A DNA stretch of 5,622 nucleotides from Actinomycetes bacterium (lineage in GTDB: Bacteria; Actinomycetota; Thermoleophilia; Solirubrobacterales; Solirubrobacteraceae): assembly GCA_023429855.1 (NCBI GenBank), contig JAEZDB010000400.1, positions 1 through 5,622 of the forward strand, written 5' to 3'. Both the position numbers and the translations under genes were made by a program. A model generated the notes under the pieces. It was not told the origin of the DNA and searched no databases. It worked only from the letters and a program-made list of their open reading frames with translations. Positions 1 to 5,622 of the stretch are shown piece after piece. Position 1 is the stretch's first letter, and every line of letters begins with the position of its first letter.

Positions 1-1067
1 ACACCTGGCCGGTCGGCGAGCCGACCGGCGCGTTCCCGGTCAACGTCCGTGCCTCGCTCGCCGCGGATTTCAGCCTTCCGATCGTCACTGAGGAGGCGAG
101 TGTGCTGGCGAGCGTCAGCGAGGCGCAGAGCCCAGGAAGGGGCTCTGGCCTCCGGCTCAGCGTCCTTCCGCCCGACGGCGGGCCGATCGCTGCGCGCGTC
201 CCGATCAACTACGAGCCGTTCGCGCTCCCACTGCCCGCCCCCGCCTTCTGGGTGTTCAACGGTTCGGGTGTGCTTCCGTCGCTGACGGTGCATGCCCCCG
301 GTACGACCCGCATCAACCTCGTCGCCCCAGCTCTCAACCTGAGCGTTCGTAACGCGAGCGGCGAACCCATTGAGGGGTGGTCGACGCCGCCGACCGACAT
401 CGACCGTCAGCCGTACGCCGACGTCGACGGTGACCCGGCCACGTTTAACGTGCCGTGCAAGCCCGACCCGGCCGATCAGAACATGCAGCTCGCGTCCTTC
501 GAGACGCGCGGCGAGCCGACGCCGACGCCAACGCCGACGCCGACGCCGTCGGCGTCCTACGCCGTGGCTGGCTCGGTGAAGCTGGCGACGCTTGTGCGCG
601 GCTCGCTTGCGCTCAAGGGCCAGGCTGATCTCTCGTTCACGCGAAGCGGCATCAATCGCACGGTCAACGGCACCCTTGACCTCGGTCAGGGGTCGGGCCG
701 CCTGGTGGCGCTGGGCTTCCTCCCGGTGACGGCGAAGCTGGGCTTGGTCAGCTCTGGCGCGGTGACCGGCATGCAGGGCGGCTTCACGGGCGGGCTCTTC
801 CTGGAGCAGAAGGTGCGCATCAAGGTGCTCGAGGCCAAGCTGTTCGGCGCGATCCCGCTGATTGCGGGCAACGGCTGCCAGACCAGGCAGCTGACGGACC
901 TGTACCTGGGGTCGCCTGGCGTTTGGAAAGACAGCAAGGGCGGCTCGCTGTCGGCGACGTTCAAGATCAGCGACCTCAACGGCTGCGGCGCCCTGAACGG
1001 TCTCGTTTCGCCGCTCACCGCCGGCGGCGGCAACACGATCAACGTGACGCTCACGCCGAAGGCGTAA
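1..1067 (+). CDS. Secreted/surface protein, DUF6801-like domain plus Pro-Thr linker and C-terminal beta domain (5' partial)
   Basis: The reading frame (first full codon at 3) is open from the window edge to TAA at 1065-1067, giving 354 visible residues; the start and any signal peptide lie outside. Visible residues 1-165 resemble the actinobacterial DUF6801 pattern: a VGEPTGAFPV-type strand early, then APGTTRINL and FNVPCKPDP with Cys152 before a strand ending in LASFE. A PTPTPTPTPTPS linker (172-183) follows. Residues 185-354 form a second Gly/Ser-rich, beta-rich domain with Cys292 and Cys328, probably a disulfide pair, ending in a GGGNTINVTLTP motif of a kind I associate with secreted actinobacterial proteins. 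No C-terminal membrane anchor or sorting signal is visible. The GTG at 102 has a GAGGAGG (90-96) upstream, but the family-like sequence before it argues that it is internal. Extracellular location is inferred; function is unknown. A perfect hairpin follows 12 nt after the stop. Confidence 0.85.
   Translation, partial: TWPVGEPTGAFPVNVRASLAADFSLPIVTEEASVLASVSEAQSPGRGSGLRLSVLPPDGGPIAARVPINYEPFALPLPAPAFWVFNGSGVLPSLTVHAPGTTRINLVAPALNLSVRNASGEPIEGWSTPPTDIDRQPYADVDGDPATFNVPCKPDPADQNMQLASFETRGEPTPTPTPTPTPSASYAVAGSVKLATLVRGSLALKGQADLSFTRSGINRTVNGTLDLGQGSGRLVALGFLPVTAKLGLVSSGAVTGMQGGFTGGLFLEQKVRIKVLEAKLFGAIPLIAGNGCQTRQLTDLYLGSPGVWKDSKGGSLSATFKISDLNGCGALNGLVSPLTAGGGNTINVTLTPKA
516..548 (+). repeat. Hexamer tandem repeat encoding a (Pro-Thr)n linker
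   Basis: About five and a half copies of CCGACG in frame, with one synonymous change (CCA at 528-530), encode PTPTPTPTPTP. It sits between the two folded domains of the partial surface protein, as expected for a flexible, possibly O-glycosylated spacer. Such hexamers can change copy number by slippage without breaking the frame. Confidence 0.85.
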
Positions 1068-1079
1068 CCCTCCGCACGA

Positions 1080-1113
1080 GGGCAGCCGCGGCGCACGGAC
1101 GCCGCGGCTGCCC
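1080..1113 (+). terminator. Perfect 14-bp hairpin after the DUF6801-like gene
   Basis: GGGCAGCCGCGGCG (1080-1093) pairs perfectly with CGCCGCGGCTGCCC (1100-1113) around the 6-nt loop CACGGA. The stem is almost all G:C and begins 12 nt after the stop codon. No T-tract follows (next bases AATGTGGGC), which is common for hairpins thought to terminate transcription in high-GC actinobacteria. It separates the first two genes, which lie on the same strand. The hairpin is directly visible; the terminator role is inferred. Confidence 0.75.
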
Positions 1114-1131
1114 AATGTGGGCTTCAGGTTC

Positions 1132-1146
1132 CAGAACGCGGTTCTG
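1132..1146. promoter_or_regulatory. Inverted repeat CAGAAC-GCG-GTTCTG upstream of the TIG protein gene (possible operator)
   Basis: A perfect 6-bp inverted repeat with a 3-nt spacer lies 78 nt before the ATG at 1225, in a stretch holding no gene. A further GTTC at 1128-1131 makes a GTTC-CA-GAAC-GCG-GTTC series of half-sites. Its size and position fit an operator for a dimeric regulator, but no convincing -10/-35 pair could be placed beside it, and a chance palindrome cannot be excluded. Confidence 0.3.
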
Positions 1147-1214
1147 ATACGGGGCGTAGCGCGGGCTAGCGTCGACCGGGCGCCGCTGCGTCCTGCTGGC
1201 GCGACCCGTCCCAT

Positions 1215-1219
1215 AGGAG
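1215..1219 (+). promoter_or_regulatory. Ribosome binding site AGGAG deciding the start of the TIG gene
   Basis: AGGAG lies 5 nt before ATG 1225. This fixes the start there, not at the in-frame upstream codon 1117, which overlaps the region just past the terminator hairpin, nor at ATG 1261, which has no purine-rich sequence before it and would cut off the charged n-region of the signal peptide. Confidence 0.8.
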
Positions 1220-1224
1220 CTTTT

Positions 1225-2121
1225 ATGCCCGCTCTGTCCTTGCCCTCCGTGCGCCGCACAATGCCGGCGCTGATCGCCGCCGCAACGCTGTCGCTCGGCG
1301 CCGCGGCCTCCGCCCAAGCCGCTCCCCAGATCACCGGCATCAGTCCGACGTCTGGCCCGGTCGGCACCACGATCACGTTCACCGGCACCGAACTCACTGG
1401 GCTCCAGCAGATCCAGATGGTCGGCGACGTCGACGGCCGGGGCGAGATCGTCCGCCCGACCTCGGTGACCGACACCGAGGTCCAGGTCGTCGCGCCCACG
1501 CGTCCTGCGGGCAGCGTGCACTTCAAGCTGTACCTCAACAGCACGCTCATCGAGTCGACCGCCGACCTGAAGTTCACCTACGTCGGTGACCTCCCGGCCC
1601 CGACCATCTCGACGGTCTCGCCCGCGAGCGGCCCGATCGAGGGCGGCAACGCCGTCTTCATCGAAGGCAACAACCTGCTCGGGACCACGGCGGTTCTCTA
1701 CGGCGGGGTGCCGTCGACCAACGTGCAGGGCGTGACGAATACGCAGCTGATCGCGTTCCCGCCGCCGCAGGCCGCGGGCACCGTCGACGTCACGATCAAG
1801 ACTGCCGGAGGCGAAGTCACCAAGGTCGGCGCCTACACCTACGTCGGGGCGGTGCCGCCGCTGCAGCCGGCGGTTACCCGCGTCAGCGGCGCGGCGTTTG
1901 CCGGGATCGGCGGCATCGTGCAGATCAGCGGCACGAACCTGCGCGGCGTGCGCTCGGTGAAGATCGGCACCAAGTCGGCCCCGTTCACGGCGATCGGCAC
2001 CAACACCCTCCTCGTCCTCGCACCGGCGCAGAGCAAGGGCACCTACGCGGTGTCGGTCACGACGGCCAACGGCACGAGCCCGGCCTCGTCGGCGGCGCGC
2101 CTCACCTACCTCGGGTTCTAA
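1225..2121 (+). CDS. Secreted protein with three IPT/TIG (Ig-like) domains
   Basis: The product has 298 residues. Residues 1-32 are a signal peptide: arginines at 10-11, a hydrophobic core around 15-28 and an AQA cleavage site after Ala32, so the protein is predicted to be exported. Three IPT/TIG repeats follow at about 34-121, 125-207 and 215-297. Repeats 1 and 2 open with the typical ISPTSGP and VSPASGP turns followed by a G-N/T-L strand (FTGTEL, IEGNNL, ISGTNL in all three), and the repeats end in FTYVG, YTYVG and LTYLG. The third repeat has a degenerate opening (VSGAAFAGIGG). The protein ends with the last repeat; there is no LPXTG motif, transmembrane helix or catalytic domain. TIG domains in bacteria are usually adhesive or spacer modules in surface proteins, and here they form the whole mature protein. 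The ligand and role are unknown. The gene appears to be its own transcription unit, with a hairpin on each side. Confidence 0.9.
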   Translation: MPALSLPSVRRTMPALIAAATLSLGAAASAQAAPQITGISPTSGPVGTTITFTGTELTGLQQIQMVGDVDGRGEIVRPTSVTDTEVQVVAPTRPAGSVHFKLYLNSTLIESTADLKFTYVGDLPAPTISTVSPASGPIEGGNAVFIEGNNLLGTTAVLYGGVPSTNVQGVTNTQLIAFPPPQAAGTVDVTIKTAGGEVTKVGAYTYVGAVPPLQPAVTRVSGAAFAGIGGIVQISGTNLRGVRSVKIGTKSAPFTAIGTNTLLVLAPAQSKGTYAVSVTTANGTSPASSAARLTYLGF

Positions 2122-2134
2122 CGGCGCACGGCTC

Positions 2135-2167
2135 CGGGTTCACCGTCAACGCTTGTCGGTGAACTCG
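2135..2167. terminator. Hairpin between convergent genes, possibly a bidirectional terminator
   Basis: GTTCACCG (2138-2145) pairs with CGGTGAAC (2157-2164). The stem extends outward by C:G, G:C and one G:U pair (2135-2137 with 2165-2167). Inward, after a T-T mismatch, CAA pairs with TTG around a CGC loop. The hairpin begins 14 nt past the stop of the TIG gene and lies 53 nt beyond the stop of the convergent dehydrogenase gene, so it could end transcription from both sides. No T-tract is present on either strand. The rest of 2122-2220 shows nothing else I can identify. Confidence 0.65.
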
Positions 2168-2220
2168 TAGCCGCCGGCTGCGGAGCGGTGCGCCGCGCGC
2201 CGCTTCCTCTCGCGGCCGCG

Positions 2221-2907
2221 TTACAGCGGCTGCGACGTCGGCCGGATGAGGATCTCGTTCACGTCGACGTGCGGCGGCTGGTCGAGTGCGTAGAGCACTG
2301 CCCGGGCGATGTCGTCGGGGCGGAGCGCGTCGGGCTTGGGCGTGTCGAAGAACGGCGTGTCGACCATGCCCGGCTCGATCAGCGTCACGCGGATCTTGCC
2401 GTCGACCTCCTGACGGAGCGCTTCGCCCATCGCGGTGACCGAGAACTTGGTCGCCGAGTAGAGCGAGCCGGGCAAAGCACGGCGGCCCGCCACCGAGCTG
2501 GTCAGCAGCAGGTGCCCGCCGGACTCCGTGAGCGCCGGCAGCGTCGCGCGGATCGTGTACGCGGCGCCGAGCACGTTCGTCAGGACCATGTCGCGCCAGT
2601 GCTCCGGCGTCTCCTCGAGGAAGCCGCGCTTCGCGCCGAAGCCGGCGTTGGCGAACGCCCCGTCGAGGCGTCCAAAGTGCTCGACGGTCTTGGCGACCAT
2701 CGCCTCTTGGCTCTCGAAGTCGGTGACGTCGGCGCCGATGGCGATCGCGTGGTCGGGACCGCCGAGGTCGGCCGCGAGCGCTTCGAGCTTGTCGACGCTG
2801 CGCGCCGCGAGCGCCACGCGGCGGCCCGAGTCGACCGCGAGCCGCGCGACAGCCTCGCCGATGCCACTCGACGCGCCGGTGATGAGCAGGACTGGTCCGT
2901 CAGACAT
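2221..2907 (-). CDS. Short-chain dehydrogenase/reductase (SDR), classical type, probably NADP(H)-dependent
   Basis: The 228-residue product is the normal length for a classical SDR, a soluble cytoplasmic Rossmann-fold oxidoreductase acting on alcohols or carbonyls. The cofactor-binding TGASSGIG motif is at 10-17, Asp60-Val61 is in the adenine-pocket position, ANAG is at 86-89, and the catalytic residues are Asn111, Ser137/Ser138, Tyr150 and Lys154 (YSATK), followed by EPGMVDT at 178-184. The second strand ends AAR (Arg36) with no acidic residue, which favours NADP(H). The C-terminal segment (DDIARAVLYAL, then a PPHVDVNEI segment) resembles YdfG-like and clavaldehyde-dehydrogenase-like SDRs, but the substrate cannot be read from sequence. 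ATG 2907 is chosen because the family normally starts a few residues before the first strand; GTG 2916 in the same frame would add MGR, and neither has a strong ribosome site. The gene is downstream of, and codirectional with, the propeller-protein gene (79-nt gap). Confidence 0.93.
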   Translation of the reverse strand: MSDGPVLLITGASSGIGEAVARLAVDSGRRVALAARSVDKLEALAADLGGPDHAIAIGADVTDFESQEAMVAKTVEHFGRLDGAFANAGFGAKRGFLEETPEHWRDMVLTNVLGAAYTIRATLPALTESGGHLLLTSSVAGRRALPGSLYSATKFSVTAMGEALRQEVDGKIRVTLIEPGMVDTPFFDTPKPDALRPDDIARAVLYALDQPPHVDVNEILIRPTSQPL

Positions 2908-2986
2908 GCGGCCCACGCTAGCCGCGGCCGCATTTCAGAACGCGACCTCGTCACACGCGGTGGTCGTCCGCCGACGGCCTGCCTCG

Positions 2987-4171
2987 TCAGTCGATGCGGA
3001 TCGGCCCGGCGGCGCGCAGGCCACAAGCGAGCGCGCCCTCCGAACCGCACGGCACCCCAGGCAGCCAGTCGACGAAGACGAGGCGGTTGCCGTCGTAGGC
3101 GGCCGAGTGCAGGATCGTCGCGCGGCCGATCGACCGGCGCAGGCTGAGCTTGGCGGTCTGCGCGCCCGCGTCGGTCCAGCGGCCCACGAAGCTCGGGGTC
3201 TCGATGATGCCCTCGACGTAGGCCTGCACGCCGCCCTCGACAAGGCTCGGAGCGAACACCTGGCGGGTGCCGAGCCCGGTGCGCTGCGTGCCGAGCGTGG
3301 TGATCCGCCTCCACGAACCGGCCGCGCTGCGGACCCACAGGCTAGAGCTGTAGGCCGGCTTCTTGGCGGCGTACTCGATCACTGCGGCGATGCGACCGTC
3401 GGCGCCGACGTCGAGCGCCGAGACGCGGACGCTGCCGCCAACGGGCTTCCCGTGGCTGGGCAGCCAGCCGTCGCCTGACCTGCCGAGGCGGGGGAGCGGC
3501 AGGAGTTTGGCGCTGCTGCCGTCGGACTCGTACAGCCGGGTGCCGTCCTTGCCACCGCGGCGTGAAAAGACGAGCTGATCACCAGCGAGGTCGCCAGCGA
3601 ACGCACCGGTGGTGGCGGGAAGCGGCTGCGAGGTGCCGTCGGTGAGGTCGACGGAGCGCAGCGGGCATCGCGGTGCTTGACCCTGTTGGACGACCTCCTC
3701 GGTCCCGGCGCAGGTCGACAGGACGACCACGGGGTGGCCACCAGAGTCGTGCCCCGCAATGGGCACACCGAATTCGCGGGTGCCGGAGAGCAGGATGCGC
3801 GGGTTCCCCGGGTCGCCGACATCGACGAGCTCGGTGCGTCCCATGTGCTGGCGCACGTAGACGACGTGGCCGTCGACCGCGGCGATCGACGACGGCTGCG
3901 CGAGCGCCGCGAGGTCGCGGGTAGCCGGGTCTTCGGCGCGGCGGCTGGGTGTGGCCAGAACCGGGATCGCGGGGATCGGTCTGGCGAGCGTGACCTGCTC
4001 GGCGGCCTGGGGCGCCGGCTCGACGGCCGGGGCCGGTTCGGGAACCGCGGTGCCCGCGCCAACGCCCGGGACTGAGGCCCCGCCCGTTGCGGCGTGAACC
4101 GGTGGCGAAAGGCTCAAGGCCGCTGCAACCGCCAACGTGCCAAGGGTGCGTGACACCGCGCTGCGGAGCAA
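2987..4171 (-). CDS. Exported protein with Pro/Ala-rich linker and predicted beta-propeller repeats
   Basis: From TTG 4171 the product has 394 residues. Residues 1-27 form a good signal peptide (Arg3, Arg8, hydrophobic LGTLAVAAALSLS, cleavage after PPVHA). Residues 28-75 are a Pro/Ala-rich linker. The rest contains about six units of a strand pattern with small or acidic turns before hydrophobic stretches, starting near 96 (IAAVDGHVVYV), 137, 191 (FAGDLAGDQLVFSRR), 250, 306 and 355 (HSAAYDGNRLVFVDW). The 41-59 residue spacing suits a TolB/WD40-like propeller. Cys154/Cys169 and Cys375/Cys383 are likely disulfides, consistent with export. No enzyme motif is seen, so binding or scaffolding is more likely than catalysis; function is unknown. 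The start is chosen on GGAGG (4179-4183), 7 nt before TTG. ATG 4192 in the same frame would add seven residues and has only a G-run touching it. The gene is divergent from obg and may be co-transcribed with the SDR gene. Confidence 0.82.
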   Translation of the reverse strand: MLRSAVSRTLGTLAVAAALSLSPPVHAATGGASVPGVGAGTAVPEPAPAVEPAPQAAEQVTLARPIPAIPVLATPSRRAEDPATRDLAALAQPSSIAAVDGHVVYVRQHMGRTELVDVGDPGNPRILLSGTREFGVPIAGHDSGGHPVVVLSTCAGTEEVVQQGQAPRCPLRSVDLTDGTSQPLPATTGAFAGDLAGDQLVFSRRGGKDGTRLYESDGSSAKLLPLPRLGRSGDGWLPSHGKPVGGSVRVSALDVGADGRIAAVIEYAAKKPAYSSSLWVRSAAGSWRRITTLGTQRTGLGTRQVFAPSLVEGGVQAYVEGIIETPSFVGRWTDAGAQTAKLSLRRSIGRATILHSAAYDGNRLVFVDWLPGVPCGSEGALACGLRAAGPIRID

Positions 4172-4178
4172 CGTCACA

Positions 4179-4183
4179 CCTCC
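4179..4183 (-). promoter_or_regulatory. Ribosome binding site GGAGG for the TTG start at 4171
   Basis: On the minus strand GAGGGAGGT (4186-4178) contains GGAGG with a 7-nt spacer to TTG 4171, an ideal distance. The same motif is only 1 nt from GTG 4177 and lies inside the reading frame if ATG 4192 is used. It is therefore the main reason for preferring the TTG start, which also gives a cleaner signal peptide. Confidence 0.6.
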
Positions 4184-4198
4184 CTCGAACATCCCCCC

Positions 4199-4204
4199 AA
4201 GCTA
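4199..4204 (-). promoter_or_regulatory. Candidate -10 box TAGCTT for the propeller-protein gene
   Basis: TAGCTT on the minus strand fits the TAnnnT core of a sigma-70-type -10 element. Six bases separate it from the A of ATG 4192, so transcription would start at about 4192. That gives either a leaderless message at ATG 4192 or a roughly 21-nt leader carrying GGAGG for TTG 4171. No recognisable -35 lies 16-18 nt upstream. Confidence 0.35.
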
Positions 4205-4270
4205 CGGGGCGTCTCGGACGGACGGGAAACGGCGCACGCAGGAAGAACGCCCAAACTGCGGGGTGTTCCC

Positions 4271-4276
4271 TACGAT
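4271..4276 (+). promoter_or_regulatory. Candidate -10 box TACGAT placing the obg transcript start at its ATG
   Basis: TACGAT matches TAnnnT, and seven bases separate it from the A of ATG 4284, the usual -10 to +1 distance. There is no good Shine-Dalgarno before this ATG (only CGACGGA, touching the start), so obg may be translated from a leaderless message, a common arrangement in actinobacteria. No clear -35 hexamer is seen. Confidence 0.4.
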
Positions 4277-4283
4277 CGACGGA

Positions 4284-5585
<1,302 letters not shown>

Positions 5586-5591
5586 GGGGCG

Positions 5592-5622
5592 ATGAGCCGC
5601 ACGGTCGTCATCAAGCTTGGGT
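5592..5622 (+). CDS. proB: Probable glutamate 5-kinase, N-terminal fragment (3' partial)
   Basis: Only ten codons are present (MSRTVVIKLG), cut by the window end. VVIKLG is the first strand and nucleotide-binding turn expected at the start of ProB, the amino-acid-kinase family enzyme that phosphorylates glutamate in the first step of proline synthesis. The gene starts 6 nt after the obg stop; AGGGG (5584-5588), overlapping that stop codon, can act as its ribosome site, suggesting translational coupling. The call rests on this short match plus the common obg-proB order. Another amino-acid-kinase family member remains possible. Confidence 0.72.
   Translation, partial: MSRTVVIKLG

Noticed and set aside
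516..548. The CCGACG array as a CRISPR-like or regulatory repeat.
   Set aside because: It is in frame, has no spacers, and encodes a normal Pro-Thr linker.
102..1067. GTG 102 as the true start of the first gene, with GAGGAGG at 90-96 as ribosome site.
   Set aside because: The frame is open to the window edge, and the upstream residues (VGEPTGAFPV and following) look like part of the same DUF6801-like domain. Starting at 102 would give a secreted-type protein with no signal peptide.
1134..1144. GAAC-GCG-GTTC as an SOS (LexA) box.
   Set aside because: Gram-positive LexA sites have GAAC-N4-GTTC; the spacer here is 3 nt, and the downstream gene is not a DNA-repair gene.
2921..2931. The GCCGCGGCCGC palindrome as a terminator between the propeller gene and the SDR gene.
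   Set aside because: It is a short GC palindrome with no usable loop and lies within 15-25 nt of the SDR start codon, so it is more likely base-composition noise.
2188..3147. A 319-codon plus-strand open frame over the SDR gene.
   Set aside because: It is antisense to an SDR with every catalytic motif intact. Its translation is Arg/Ala-rich with no domain, and its start has no ribosome site.
4137..4283. Upstream extension of Obg to an in-frame start at 4137.
   Set aside because: The added 49 residues are unlike Obg N-termini and overlap the signal-peptide region of the divergent gene. ATG 4284 matches the family start.

Overview
The window is GC-rich actinobacterial chromosome. Three things point there: the strong G/C third-position bias, the obg-proB gene order on the right, and secreted proteins of the DUF6801-like and IPT/TIG types. 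Together these best fit the class Thermoleophilia (Solirubrobacter/Conexibacter relatives). The placement is inferred from protein style and gene order; no rRNA or other marker gene is present to confirm it.

Layout, left to right. (1) Positions 1-1067 (+) hold the 3' part of a gene for a secreted or surface protein: a DUF6801-like domain, a Pro-Thr linker and a second beta-rich domain. A perfect 14-bp hairpin (1080-1113) follows it. (2) Positions 1225-2121 (+) encode a 298-residue secreted protein made of a signal peptide and three IPT/TIG (Ig-like) domains. A hairpin at 2135-2167 sits between this gene and the convergent gene downstream. (3) Positions 2221-2907 (-) encode a classical short-chain dehydrogenase/reductase with all catalytic motifs. 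(4) Positions 2987-4171 (-) encode an exported protein with a Pro/Ala-rich linker and about six beta-propeller-like units. (5) Positions 4284-5585 (+), divergent from gene 4, encode the full-length Obg GTPase. (6) Positions 5592-5622 (+) are the first ten codons of what looks like proB (glutamate 5-kinase), six bases after the obg stop.

Functionally there are two parts. The left half is mostly envelope or secreted proteins that share a style but no evident pathway. The right end is the conserved obg-proB housekeeping block (ribosome-associated GTPase, then proline biosynthesis). Genes 3 and 4 are codirectional with a 79-nt gap and no visible terminator, so they may be co-transcribed, but nothing links their functions.

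I found no mobile element, CRISPR array, tRNA, rRNA or convincing new system. The points most worth a second look are two: the divergent control region 4172-4283, where obg appears set up for leaderless transcription and gene 4 has two competing start signals; and the Ser-for-Asn replacement in the Obg G4 motif.
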